DNA of 64,000 bases from Plectosphaerella cucumerina (GCA_020746995.1 JAGPXD010000001.1:3968001-4032000), one strand, 5' to 3'; positions 1 through 11,125 are shown, counted from the first letter of the stretch. The notes: generated by a model not told the origin, from the letters alone. A program made the numbers and translations.

Positions 1-1754
1 CCCCCAGCCGAGACGCCGTACGACGATTCACCCAGGGGTCCGGGCCGTTCCGCGTCGCAGCTGCCCGCTGTGCTACCATCGGCCCATCAGGGGGTGCAGC
101 TGCGCGACCCTCCCATAACCTTTTCCGCCACCATCCTACCGCAGAGAGAGCAGAGGGAGCAGAGAGACTCCCTGGCCAGCTCCGTCATGTCGCGGGATTC
201 CATGCAGAGCTCCGTCAGCCCGGCGGCTGCGGGAAGTAGGGGCTCCATGCAGTCCATGCCCGAGGACCCGGACTCGATCACCGGGGGTACGACAGAACAC
301 CGGCCCTCATTTTCCAGGGCGCCGACAATTCCAGCGAACTTTCCAGAGGGCATCCACGAAGGTATCGAGGCTGTGCCGAGGGAGTACGACGCTGGCGAGG
401 GTCTGATCCCCGTGGGCACGGAGTCGCCTGAATGGCGTGTGCCGTCGGCCGCGCGGGCCGCATCCATGCCTCCACGTGACTGCACCCTAGGCTTGACCAG
501 CTCGTTTTTCCAGTACAAAGGTTTCTGCGAAGGCGCCAAGGAGACGGCAAGGGGAGGGAGCGGAGTGAAGAAGATCAAGAAGCCGGTAAGCTGCTATGTG
601 GGTGAACGCCGCAGTGACGCGATGAGGCTGATGGAGAAACTCAGGGGTTCGTGGGGCCACAGCTAGTGGCCAAGTGTGCACACTGCGACTTTGAGAACGA
701 CAACCACCATCTCGAGATGGATCAGAAGCAGAGTGGTGAGTCCTGGAGACGATCCTGATAGACTCGACCTCGCTGGCTGACACCCGTTCTTCAGAGTCGG
801 AAAACTTTGTATGCGCCGGCATCGGGTACAGGGTCCGGTTCCTGCAAAAGAGCCATGTCGCCACCAAGAGATCCGACGAGGAGCTGTACGGGTGCATCTT
901 CTGCGCGCACGCCCAAAGGACTGTGGAGGAGTGCGATGCAACCATCTTCTTCAGCCCGAGAAAGCTATTCGAGCATTTGGCGCGACACCCTCGGCCGTTG
1001 CCCAAGGTGCCCGGCTTCACTGTTGTTGAGGAGGCTGAGATACCAACAGAGCTTCGCAACAACTACGACCTGCACCTCAAGCGACCGGCAGCAGCGTCGC
1101 CGCTGGATGACGTGCGTGAGGAGATCTCAACGCTTCCGGTGGCAACGGCACTCAAGACGGTGCGCAAAATGCACGGCATGCGGCTGTTGCACGACCACAC
1201 GCCGGCGTTCGAACTGGCTGAAGGGGCGCGCATCATAGGCATCGAGTTCCCGTCAAAGTACCAGGGCGAGTGGGCTCTGGGATGGCACGACGGGGCGAAG
1301 AAGAGCGTCCCGTTTGATGTCATCAGGCTGGAGCCCCCGCCCAAAAACGAGGTGCGCATGGGCGGGACAAGCAACATTGTGGCTGTGGCCCGATGGAGGC
1401 ACTCACCAAAGACCAAGGACGGCGGCGAGTGGCTGAGGTTCGATAAGGGCGACGTGATCAGCAACATCAGCTGTGAGTTTTGAGTATATCTCCAGGTTCG
1501 GGGTTCTTGTCGACTAACGAATTCGAAAACCAGGGCAATATGCCGGCCATTGGTGCTGGTCCGGGTCCAACTCCAAAGGAAAATGGGGCATCTTCCCGCA
1601 GCACTTCATCGACAGCAACACGGTGCGCGAGGTGACCGCGTCGGACCGAGCAAGCATCGCCAGTAACGAGAACAGAAAGTTCCGGTTCAGCATCTCGAGG
1701 AAGGGCGGGATACGGCCGCCGAGCTTCTCTGGGCCGTCAGGAGGGCGGGTATAG
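1..1754 (+). CDS. SH3-domain protein with Cys/His-rich region, 5' partial
   Basis: The reading frame is open from the first base, so the true start lies left of the window. Exons 1-585, 645-735, 795-1472 and 1534-1754 join in frame to 524 residues plus stop. The N-terminal ~195 residues are Ser/Pro/Arg-rich and probably disordered. A Cys/His region follows (KCAHC, then CIFC and, after about 30 residues, LFEHLARHPRPLP), which looks like a degenerate zinc-binding module. The C-terminus is a clear SH3 fold: FDKGDVISNISW, then WCWSG and GKWGIFPQHFID. The tail is short and basic. SH3 domains bind proline-rich partners, so a signalling or cytoskeletal adaptor role is likely, but this is inferred. 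Intron donors (gtaagc, gtgagt, gtgagt) and YAG acceptors are normal. The specific function is not recognised. Confidence 0.85.
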
Positions 1755-2435
1755 GGCGGCTGGAAAAGTGTGCTTCATTTCTGCCAGATGATCTTTGAGC
1801 GTCGTATGATTCGCAAATACCCTTCGACGTACTAGTAGAGAGTAATGAGGAGATGATGATGATGATGATGAACTCAAGATGGCCGATGCTTACCGAACAC
1901 CGAAGGCCGGCCTCGGTCACCCCGCGCCATCATTAAGCCGAGTCCCACCTGCCCCGGCCGCCCAACCACGTTTCGCCCCACGTGAGGCGGGCCGGGCTAA
2001 TGAGCAGCGAGGAGAAGGTCATCCCACGGTGTCGAGTGTGGGGATATCTCCCCACCTTTGCCACCCCGCCAATGAGGTGCAGCACCTCGGAGAGTCGGCA
2101 ATTGCGCTGGAAATGAAAGCTAATTCATCCTTTTGCGTCCATGCCACCGGCATCTTCGCCGTCTCTGCCCTCCGTGTTTCGTTGCTTTCTTCCCTGAGGC
2201 TCCGACTTTCATCGGCTGCGTTTCCGAGATCTGCCCCCCAATTTGGACACACCACACACACTACACTCTGTCTTGCAGATCTGGTGTCGGCCGTTGACCC
2301 GTACATCTTCCTTCCCGCCGGCCCATATTTCCGAAGGTCTTTTGCTTATTACTTGGGTGTGCTCTCTTGATTCTCGGAGTCGCCCAGCAGCCTGACCTTT
2401 GCATCCTCTCCAGCATACCTATCCACACGTACACA
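1755..2435. other. Intergenic, with (GAT)n microsatellite
   Basis: No supportable gene. The sequence holds the 3' flank of the SH3 gene, a short GAT repeat at about 1852-1870, and the leader of the cytochrome b2-like gene. Confidence 0.7.
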
Positions 2436-4100
2436 ATGGCTCTTACAGGAGACGAGATCCTCAAGCACAACAATGCCAAGTCGTGCTGGGTTATTGTTCA
2501 CGTCAGTTCCGCCATGCTTGTTACCCCGGATCTCCGTTGCCACTGACACACGACATACAGGGCAAGGCATATGATGTCACCGAGTTTCTCCCAGAACACC
2601 CCGGCGGCCAGAAGATCATTTTGAAATATGCGGTACGCAACCCTCTATGACCTAGCTCAAGAAGCATGGACTGACGCTGCTTTGCAGGGCAAAGATGCAA
2701 CCGAAGAATACGAGCCCATCCACCCGCCCGACACCCTCGACAAGTACCTCCACAAGTCGAAGCACCTGGGTCCCGTCGACATGACCTCAGTCGTCGCCGA
2801 GACCAAAGAGGAGGACCCCGACGAGAAGGCCAGGCTGGAGCGCGTCGCCCAGAAACCACTGCTGGAGCAATGCTACAACCTGATGGACTTTGAGGCTGTC
2901 GCCCGCCGCGTCATGAAGAAAACAGCCTGGGGCTACTACTCGAGCGCGGCAGACGACGAGATTGTAAGCTACTCTCCCAGTGTCCATGTCCATATCCACA
3001 GACGCTGACCCCCTGCGCAGACGCTTCGTGAGAACCACTCGGCCTTCCACCGAATCTGGTTCCGGCCGCAGATCCTCGTCGACGTCGAGAAGGTCGACTT
3101 CAGCACCACAATGTTTGGCGACAAGGTCGACATGCCCTTCTACGTCACGGCCACGGCACTTGGCAAGCTGGGCCACCCCGAGGGCGAGGTGTGCCTGACG
3201 AGAGCGGCAGCCAAGCACAACGTGATCCAGATGATCCCGACCCTGGCTTCCTGCGCCTTTGACGAGATGCTGGACGCTGCCGAGGACGGCCAGGTGCAGT
3301 GGCTGCAGCTGTACGTCAACAAGGACCGCGCCATCACCAAGAAGATTGTCGAGCACGCCGAGGCTCGCGGTTGCAAGGGCCTCTTCATCACTGTCGACGC
3401 TCCGCAGCTGGGCCGCCGCGAGAAGGACATGCGCTCAAAGTTCACCGACCCGGGCTCCAACGTGCAGTCGGGCCAGGCCACCGACACAAGCCAGGGCGCC
3501 GCGCGCGCCATCTCAAGCTTCATCGACCCGGCCCTGTCCTGGAAGGACATTCCCTGGTTCCAGTCCATCACCAAGATGCCCATCATCCTTAAGGGCGTCC
3601 AGCGCGTCGAGGACGTCATCAAGGCCGTCGAGGCCGGCGTGCAGGGCGTCGTGCTCTCCAACCATGGTGGTCGTCAGCTCGACTTTGCGCGCAGCGGTGT
3701 CGAGGTTCTCGCCGAGACCATGCCCGTGCTGCGCCAGCTGGGCCTCGAGAACAAGATCGAGGTCTACATTGACGGTGGCGTCCGTCGTGCTACCGATATC
3801 ATCAAGGCTCTGTGCCTGGGCGCCCGTGGCGTCGGTATCGGCCGCCCCTTCCTTTACGCCATGAGTGGCTACGGGTTCGATGGTGTTGATCGCGCCATGC
3901 AGCTGCTGCGGGACGAGATGGAGATGAACATGCGCCTCATCGGCTGCACCAGCATCGACCAGCTCAACCCGGGCCTTCTCGATACCAGGAGCCTCTTCGC
4001 CCACGGCAGCACGCCGATAGACAACCTGTCGCACGCTGTCTACGACCCCTTGGCAACCCCGACGCAGCGACCCAAGCCCCCCGTGTCCTCCAAGCTATAA
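2436..4100 (+). CDS. CYB2: Cytochrome b2-like FMN-dependent L-2-hydroxyacid dehydrogenase, SKL C-terminus
   Basis: Exons 2436-2501, 2561-2632, 2688-2963 and 3021-4100 give 497 residues. Residues 1-80 form a cytochrome b5 domain: the heme ligand motif EHPGG has His35, and the second His is His58 in EPIHP. Residues ~115-480 form an FMN-dependent alpha-hydroxyacid dehydrogenase barrel, with catalytic SNHGGRQLD (His353, Arg356) and the FMN phosphate-binding region IDGGVRRATD...GRPF. Family members oxidise L-lactate or related 2-hydroxyacids and pass electrons to cytochrome c (yeast Cyb2, intermembrane space). Two features differ from Cyb2. The first Met lies directly before the b5 domain, leaving no presequence. 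The last three residues are SKL, a canonical PTS1. I therefore infer a peroxisomal location. The start at 2436 is in a cacaATGG context and gives the full b5 domain. Confidence 0.93.
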
Positions 4101-4287
4101 GGACAGGGTTTCGGACGAGATTTTGTACGCAGCACGACGCGAGCGATGGACGGATGGCGGGATACACTGCCTCTGTATTTGATCATGACATATTAAACGA
4201 ACATTTGGGGTTATATATCCACAGCTTCTGCAATCTACCATTATTTCCTCGGTCTGCGAAACCTCATTCGTAACACACCCGATGCCA

Positions 4288-5689
4288 CTAGGACAACAGA
4301 ATCTGCTTCTCCTTCTTGAGCGACTCGATGAATTCGACCGGCACCTTCAGTGTCTGGGCCGCCACCTCGGGAGGTGTAAGGGCCAGCCACTGGGTCAGAG
4401 GGATATCGGCGACACGGTCCGAGCGGTAGATTTCGATCCATACCAAGTCCTCCGTCTCGGAGGTGTTTTCAATGTAATGGCCCGAGTTGTCAGGGAAGAC
4501 GGCGGTGTCGCCTGGATGGAAGTCAAAGGTGCGAGCGTTGCCGTTGCCTGTGAAGACAGTGGCCCGAGCCTGACCGGCATGGAAGTAGAGCCACTCCTCG
4601 GCCTGCAACATATCAGTATGGGCAACACACCAAGGGTTGGGCTTTAGTAACATACGTTGGGATGCCAGTGAAGCTCGCGCAGGCCGCCGGGCTTGAGGGT
4701 GACAAAGGTTGCGGCGATGGTCTTGGAGGCAGGGAAGTTCTTGCTGTCGATGATCCAGAAGCTGCCGCCGCCTCCAGAAACCTTCTCAGGCTCGTGCTGC
4801 AGGGTGCGGTAGATGAAGGAAGCGTTGCCAGAGAGGTAGCGGTCTGCGTCGGCGGTGACGTTCTTGGTGGCCACAGTGCCGTTCAAGATGCCGGGAGGGG
4901 CGCTCAACTTGTCGAAGACGGCGGCGTCGACGCCAAAGTTCTTGGCGATGATGTCGCGGGGCGTGTGCTTCAGCCAGTCGACGATGTTGAAGGTGGTGCT
5001 GAAGTTGTCAGTGCCGGCCTCTGGGAGTACAGGTACGGGGCACAACTCACCCGGCTTGGTCAAAGTTGCCGTCATCGAATACGAGGAGATACTCGTTCTC
5101 ATCACCGAGACCCTGGATGGTATGGGCGACGCCCTTGGGGAAGTACCAGATATCGCCAAAGCTGAGCTTCTCGTTTACATAACGACCATCCTCGTCGACA
5201 GCGGATATGAGCACCTCGCCGCTGTATACAAAGCCCCATTCGGCCTATGAAGAAGAGCACACGACTTGTCAGATGGGCCAAGAAAGCAGAGAAGACGAGG
5301 GAGGAACTCACAACGCGGTGCCAGTGCAGCTCACGGATGGCACCCTTCTTCAGGTGCTGCTGGGCAGCAGCAATGTCGTGACTCTGAGGCAAGTCGGACG
5401 TTACCTGCTGACGAACCCAACCGCCATTGTAGATGCGCATCTTCGAATCAGAAAAGCGCCATTTGAGGTTAGGCACGTTGCCGCCATCGGTCGACTGCTC
5501 GCCCAGGTTACTGGGGTTCTGGCGGTCTACGGCATTATCAGTGCCTCCGACAATAGGGGCTCCCTTGCCATCGGCGCTGATGGGCTGGCCGACGTGGAAC
5601 TGAGACTCGTCGCGTTTCTGAGGGGGCACCGTGATGGCAAAGACAGCGGAGGCAAGCCCGAGGGCTGCATAAAGGGAGGAGAAACGCAT
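4288..5689 (-). CDS. Secreted bicupin oxalate decarboxylase
   Basis: Minus-strand exons 5312-5689, 5051-5244, 4656-4998 and 4288-4602 give 409 residues. An N-terminal signal peptide is visible (MRFSSLYAALGLASAVFA). Both cupin domains keep the Mn ligands: His122, His124, Glu128 and His167 in the first (RELHWHRVAEWG, FPKGVAH); His301, His303, Glu307 and His347 in the second (RELHWHPNAEEW, FPDNSGH). The family converts oxalate to formate and CO2 outside the cell or in the wall. The second intron (4999-5050) was placed at the acceptor cttcag because only this choice keeps frame; it has a CTGAC branch site. The loop after cupin 1 then reads DQAGT (188-192), where bacterial OxdC has the lid SENST with its proton-donor Glu, so activity could differ. 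A TATA box lies 81 nt before the ATG. Confidence 0.92.
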
Positions 5690-5769
5690 GGCTGATGGGG
5701 CTCAAGGCTTGAGGGACTGGAATGGAGTGGCTATTTTCGGACATACTGGGCCATGCGTCAGGCTCTCCT

Positions 5770-5775
5770 CTTATA
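5770..5775 (-). promoter_or_regulatory. TATA box of the oxalate decarboxylase gene
   Basis: Read on the minus strand the sequence is AAGTATAAGAGG, with TATAAG 81 nt upstream of the start codon at 5689. Position and sequence fit a core promoter; no experimental start is known. Confidence 0.55.
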
Positions 5776-6937
5776 CTTGACCTCGACTCAGTCTGTGGCT
5801 TGTCCCTTCGTCGTCCGCATCCGGGGCATCACCGCATCCGCTGCATCGTCAACCACAACCCCAGCCGTGTTTCTCGTCGTCTGGCGTTCAGAAGTCGGCG
5901 ATATGATGATCGTCGCGCCTCGGTCCATCGCCAGTGGTTGTTGATGGCGACATTGAAGCTATCAGGGGTTTCTTGGTGATGAAGGCTTTGTTAGCAGCGC
6001 GACGGACGACAAGGTGCGTGAATGTCTCAGGCTGACCAAGGCGCAGCAACCGCCTTGCATCAACGGTGATCTCAACGTCTACCTCTGTGGTGCAAGGCTT
6101 CATGCCGGCGAGGTCAAGTCACAGCTTGGACGATTCGAAATAAATACCCCCAATGTCGCCATGATGTAGCGTGGGGTTGGGTTTGGTCACGGGATAGACC
6201 GAGATGTTCAAGTTAAAGAAGCAAACGGTCGGCGGCCCCAGCGCGATGACGAGCTCCCGGCTAGGCCAGGACCTGCCTACCGCGCTGACGTTCATGCCGG
6301 CACTTGGATGTGCCGCTTGAACAACGGTCGATCATCATCGCCGTGATTCGCAGAAAAGATCTGGTCATCCAGGGGTCATGTTGTATCCCCCGTGCGGCTG
6401 AGGACGGCACGAAGCTATTGGGCGGCCCGCATGAGACGGGACGTCTGAATAGAGACTTGTCCAACGTCGATCTATCCTTTTTGGAAGAGTCTTCTCTGAG
6501 CCTGACCGTTCGAGGCTGCGATGCTAGCTAGCATCATCGTCTGCTCTGCTGGGACGCCTCCTCAACGACTCCCATCTGTGCCGTTGCTTTCTGACCGCGA
6601 ATCCTCATCTCCTGACGATGGCGACATCGGCCAGGCCACCCCCGCGTCGGCGACTGGTGACTGTGAAGGTCGGCGATCAGAAGCTTAGCCTGGCGCCTCA
6701 ACTTTGTGGACGTGTCTTGGTCGTGGGCGGTGGGACGTGTAGCACAGTCGGTCTCACGATGTCTGGACGTCGCCCCTATTCGAGAGGGACTTGTGAAGCT
6801 GGACGGCTGAGGGTATGGCGAGAGAGTTTGGTCTCATGATGACATTCACGCCAGACGATCTGGCGGCACTCTCACGATGATGGAGGAAAGATTGAGGATT
6901 ATGGTGATGGTCGAGGTCGAGGTTGAGGGACGAGATG

Positions 6938-6946
6938 TATATAAAT
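6938..6946 (+). promoter_or_regulatory. TATA box of the SBP-like gene
   Basis: TATATAAAT lies about 140 nt upstream of the ATG at 7085, followed by a CT-rich leader. It is the best core-promoter candidate for this secreted protein. Confidence 0.55.
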
Positions 6947-7084
6947 GGCCTTGAGTAACCGTGTTGAAAGTTTCCTGTGCCTTCCACAGAGACATCATCA
7001 GCAGCCATCTCCTCCTCTCAACTGCCTTCTCAGAGTCGTCTTTTGCTTGTTCCCTCTGCCCATCTCCCTGCTCATCCGTCCACC

Positions 7085-8687
7085 ATGATCGCCAAGGCAG
7101 GCCTTCTTGCCCTCGCCGGCGCCTTGTTCGCCGCGCCGTCTCACGCCAGCCCTGTCAAGGCAGAGGCCGCCGTCGATGAGAAGCGGCAGCTCAGCCTGCC
7201 GCCCCTGATCCCGGCCATCCCCGGCGTCACGGAGCCCCTCAACGGCGTCGTGCCTCCGCTGCCCATCCTTCAGGTCCCTCTGCCCCCTAAGGAGAGCCCT
7301 CCCTTCACCGGTGCCAACATTCGCCCCAAGAAGATTGGTTACTTCTGGACCGGACCCGGAGACAAGGGCTTCAAGGACTTCCTCGTCACCCTGAGCCTCG
7401 ATGACGCAGGTATCCCCCTTTCACGCAAAAAGTCCTCCTAGCTAACGAACCCCCAGGACACCTTTGGCCAGATCATCGCCGTGACCGACGTGCCTTCGAG
7501 CGGCAACGAGCCTCACCACCTCGGTCCCTCTGCCGACGGCAAGCTCCTCGTCGGCGGCGGCCTCCTCTCCATCCTCAAGACCCAGGACACGGCCTACTAC
7601 TTCGACACCACCAACCCCTACGCGCCCACCTTCTCGCACAGCAACCGCGCCATCCTGAGCTCCATCGTCGACGAGATCCGCGCCAAGCCCGAGGGCGGCT
7701 TCTTCATCACCTACATGGGCAGCGCCGCCGGCACCGCCGTCGGCCGCCTCGTCGAGACAAACGCCGGTGGCGACATCATCCACGAATGGCCCGCCGTCAC
7801 CGACGTCGAGAGCACCCTCAACATCCTGGGCGAGCAGTTCAACCCCCATGGCCTGAGTGTCGACTGGGAGAACAACATCATCCTAACCTCGGACTTTGTC
7901 GTGCCCCTGAGCATCCTCAAGCCCACCCTCGGCGTCCAACGCGCCGACACTCTTCGCCTGTGGAACCTTGAGAAGCGGTCCATCATCTCGACCATCACTA
8001 TCCCAGGAGGCGGTGGTATCCAGGATGTCAAGTTCATCCCTGGAAACTCCGAGAGCGCTGCCCTCGCCACGTGAGATGCCCTCTCTCCCTTTTCCGAGTC
8101 TACGAGCTAACACGGTTCAGCGCTGTCGCCCTCGGCCAGGTCTGGATTATCTACCCCTTCCGCACCGACGCCAACGGCAACCAGGGCGTCGCCGAGCTCC
8201 TCTGGGACCTGGGGCCCAAGGCCAAGAACGACATCGCCATCTACTCGGACATCAGCGACGACGGAAAGCTCGCCTACTTTACGATCACAGAGGGCAACCA
8301 CGTCGCGGCTCTCGACATCTCGGATCTCAACAACGTCAAGCGTCTCGATGACCCTGAGGAGGATCAGCCCATCATCGGACCTCACTACGTCAAGATCTCG
8401 CCTGACAAGAAGAACCTGCTCGTTACTGGCTACTTTGTCCAGGGCGGCGATGTAAGCTTCGTTCCGACCCCGTTTCTGGTACCAATTTGACTGACACATG
8501 ATAGATCTCCATTGTCAACACCCCCGCTGACTACAAGGCGCACTGGATCGACATCCTCGAGGACGGCAGCCTCAGCTTCAACCGCACCGTCGAGTTCTCG
8601 CGCGTCTTTGCCGACCGCGGCGGCGGCAGGCCTCACTCGTCCGTCATCTTCGATCTGACTGACCCGGAGAACCCCAAGTACTACTAG
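7085..8687 (+). CDS. Secreted beta-propeller protein, selenium-binding protein/methanethiol oxidase-like
   Basis: Exons 7085-7405, 7457-8070, 8121-8451 and 8505-8687 give about 482 residues. The N-terminus is a signal peptide (MIAKAGLLALAGALFAAPSHA) followed by a Kex2-like site (DEKR). A proline-rich linker precedes repeated beta-propeller strands. EPHHLGPSADGK, FNPHGLSVDW and HSSVIFDLTDPENPKYY recall the SBP56 (selenium-binding/methanethiol oxidase) fold, but similarity is partial and the family call is moderate. If correct, the protein may handle thiols or metal outside the cell; this is inference. The first intron is awkward. The obvious donor ggtatc at 7410 breaks the frame, whereas a GC donor at 7406 (gcaggt), with a gctaac branch and cccag acceptor, restores it. 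Confidence 0.72.
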
Positions 8688-8850
8688 GCCCGGTCATTGG
8701 ACTTGGATGAGTGTGAATGGTAGGGGGTTGCTTCATGAGAGAGACTACTGGACATAATGAGTCTGGTGCGATGAGTCTGAAGGGTGTTTCTGGTTTGGTT
8801 GTTAATATCCCTTGTTTCTGCCTGTTTGCGTCCTTCCACTTCTTCGGCCG

Positions 8851-10029
8851 CTAGTGCTTCTGGCGGTCAAACTGTTGCAACAATTCATCGATTTCTCTCA
8901 TCCTCTTGACTCCATCTTCAAGGTTCGGCCAGGCTGGCGCCCCCTTTCCTGTGATGGTCTCGGCATACCGTTCGTAGACCTCGCCGACATTCCTGGCGCG
9001 GATGGGAAGCTTGTGCTGCCACTCCTTCCAGTCCCAGGCTACGTCACTGACTGTGTCCGATTCAAAATCGTGCAGACGCACCACGATGGGCGCAGAGTAC
9101 GAGTCTGACATCAGGTAAGGACCGGAGGGGCTGACGACCTCGATCTCGCCCTTTTCGCCGTTGATGGTCCACACGAAGGAAGGGGAGCCCTTGAAGGGGG
9201 TCCCGTTCCGAAAGTCGACGGACAGAGTCGCTCCCTCAGCGACGTACGGCTTGCCTTGGAGAGAGCCGTGGACGGCAATGAGGTCCGGCACGTCAGATAT
9301 GACCTTGCTGGAAGGGCCATGATCAGAGGTAATGGAGATTCCAGGCCGTTGAATCTGAGCCCGGGCATGCCACTCGCCAAACTCGCCGAGCAGCGAGTGC
9401 AAGTAATCGATCATGTGTCCATAGGCAATGTTGGCTGGATTTCCGCCGACCTTTCGATCCGCAAAATAAGCCAAAGACTCGGGCAGGTTGTCCCTCGTGA
9501 GGAGATTGCCAAAGGCCTGCGCATTGCTGCTCAGGACCTTGCCCAGCCGCCCGCTCGATAGGACGTCCCGCAGCTTTTCAATGACGGGGGAAACCTGCCC
9601 CTGTAGACCGATGATACTCTTGGCGGTGACGGCTTCGCCGGCGAGGGCGGTGAGCTCGAGGGATCGGGCCAGGCTCTCAGTGAGGGGCCATTCGACGTAG
9701 ACGGCTTTGCCCTGCTGCAGGCTAGGGGCGACGGTACCAAAGTGGACGTCGACGCGGGTGTTGCAGACGACGAGATCGACGTTAGGGTCTGAAGCTAGGT
9801 CGGCAGGGTCGCCGTAGACTTTCACGGAAGAAGGGAGACCAAAGTGCTCGCGGGACGCTTCTGCGGCCTGGGCGGAGGAGTTGAGCAGCGCAACAATGTC
9901 ATATTTGGCACGGCCTCGTGGGGACTGCAGGTAGGCGAGGTGACCCTGCTCGGCCCAGGAGGTTTTGGCGGTGGCGGAGAGGCCGATAATGGCGACGCGG
10001 ATGCGCTTTGCTGCTCCGTCCTGGGACAT
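8851..10029 (-). CDS. Gal80-like Gfo/Idh/MocA family protein
   Basis: A single uninterrupted frame of 392 residues. The N-terminus is a Rossmann NAD(P)-binding fold: RVAIIGLSATAKTSW at 11-25, in the position of the family's GxGxxG loop and close to the GLSA loop of the yeast regulator Gal80. The canonical EKP motif of catalytic members is EWP here (113-115), so the usual Lys is missing. GGNPANIAYGHMIDYL near residue 200 matches the domain-junction region that normally carries a catalytic His. The C-terminal half is the alpha/beta substrate or partner domain. It may be a true oxidoreductase of unknown substrate or a Gal80-type regulator. No galactose-pathway gene lies nearby. A TATA-like sequence lies about 75 nt upstream. 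Confidence 0.85.
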   Translation of the reverse strand: MSQDGAAKRIRVAIIGLSATAKTSWAEQGHLAYLQSPRGRAKYDIVALLNSSAQAAEASREHFGLPSSVKVYGDPADLASDPNVDLVVCNTRVDVHFGTVAPSLQQGKAVYVEWPLTESLARSLELTALAGEAVTAKSIIGLQGQVSPVIEKLRDVLSSGRLGKVLSSNAQAFGNLLTRDNLPESLAYFADRKVGGNPANIAYGHMIDYLHSLLGEFGEWHARAQIQRPGISITSDHGPSSKVISDVPDLIAVHGSLQGKPYVAEGATLSVDFRNGTPFKGSPSFVWTINGEKGEIEVVSPSGPYLMSDSYSAPIVVRLHDFESDTVSDVAWDWKEWQHKLPIRARNVGEVYERYAETITGKGAPAWPNLEDGVKRMREIDELLQQFDRQKH

Positions 10030-10101
10030 GTTGAAGACGTAGGGATATTGGAGATGGGGTGGCTCGTGTAGGGCGTCTCGGAACAGAAATCCATGAGAGA
10101 T

Positions 10102-10109
10102 ATTATATA
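10102..10109 (-). promoter_or_regulatory. TATA box of the Gal80-like gene
   Basis: The minus strand reads GTATATAATATC here, 73-80 nt upstream of the start codon at 10029. Confidence 0.5.
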
Positions 10110-11095
10110 CACCGCAGGGCCATGCTCAGCGAGTCTTGGCCCTCATGTCGCCATCATGTTACCATCATGTCGTGTCGTCAAGAGTCGCAGCACGGTGAGA
10201 TTGTGCCGTGGCGAAGGCAGGAAAGGGGCATTTATAAGCGTGAGAATTTGTAAGCCTGTTCGGGTTGGTCAGATCGGATACGTGTCGATGGTGCAAGGCG
10301 GTCATCCTGCAGGACTGGATACTGACGGTGTATGTAAGACGAAATATTCGCTCAGTGTTGAAGGGTTATTGCGATCTCTTGTTGTTTGGTGTACACGGGT
10401 TCTGGAGTAGAGCTACTGAGTACCTTACACCCAATTGTACCCCGCCAGTCCGTGCCCTGCGCTGCTTCCGGAGAATAGGAGAGATGGAATTTGGAAGGAG
10501 GGACAAGACAAAAGGCGTCAGGGTCATCTGACGGCGAGCGGCCTATCGGTTGGTTCAGGGGCTGGTCGGGAATGATGGAAAATGCTCGTGTCGGCCACGT
10601 GAGGCAGGGCCAAGCCGCGGAAGGATCACGGGATACGTTAGGTACGGGATGGAAGGTGGAAGGCACAGCCTGAAGTTGCCCGCTATGATCGGTCCCGGCA
10701 GCCACCCCACCTTGCGTACCTTCCACTGCCTGTGGCCGCCGGAGCATCACCTCCCACAGCCCCTTGGCCCCTGTACTTGCATGGCATTGCATCACTGTCG
10801 GTCTCCAAACTCCGCGCCTCCAATCCATCACCCAGTGCATTCGAGAAGCCGAAGCCTACCTAGCGTCCGGTCTACTGCACAATGACCCTAAACCCCAAGC
10901 TGGCCCACCGATCTTGCAGGTGCCCACGCCCGCGCCCGCACCTGCATCGATCGCCGATCCTCCAAACTTGCGTGACCATCCACCGGCCGGGTCCCGAGGG
11001 AGAGGGTGCCTTGGTGCGACGAGGACAGGCAGTCGACCAGTCGTCTGGAGAACCTGGATTCCCCGACCGACAATTCAAATGCCATCCCTTGCTTG

Positions 11096-11125
11096 CCCTG
11101 CCTGCCCTGCCCTGCCCTGCCCTGC
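11096..11125. repeat. CCTGC pentanucleotide tandem run
   Basis: About five units of CCTGC with one shortened unit, in the intergenic region upstream of the Rab gene. Confidence 0.7.

Larger units (their letters stand above)
5690..7084. other. Divergent intergenic region, 1.4 kb
   Basis: This is the shared upstream region of the oxalate decarboxylase gene (leftward) and the selenium-binding-protein-like gene (rightward). Apart from the two TATA boxes I see no gene. Open frames are under 90 codons and have no recognisable family motif. Confidence 0.6.

Noticed and set aside
5888..6103. Small minus-strand frame of 71 codons between the oxalate decarboxylase and SBP-like genes
   Set aside because: Part of it looks protein-like, but there is no family match I can name and no flanking exon; it may be chance or a relic.
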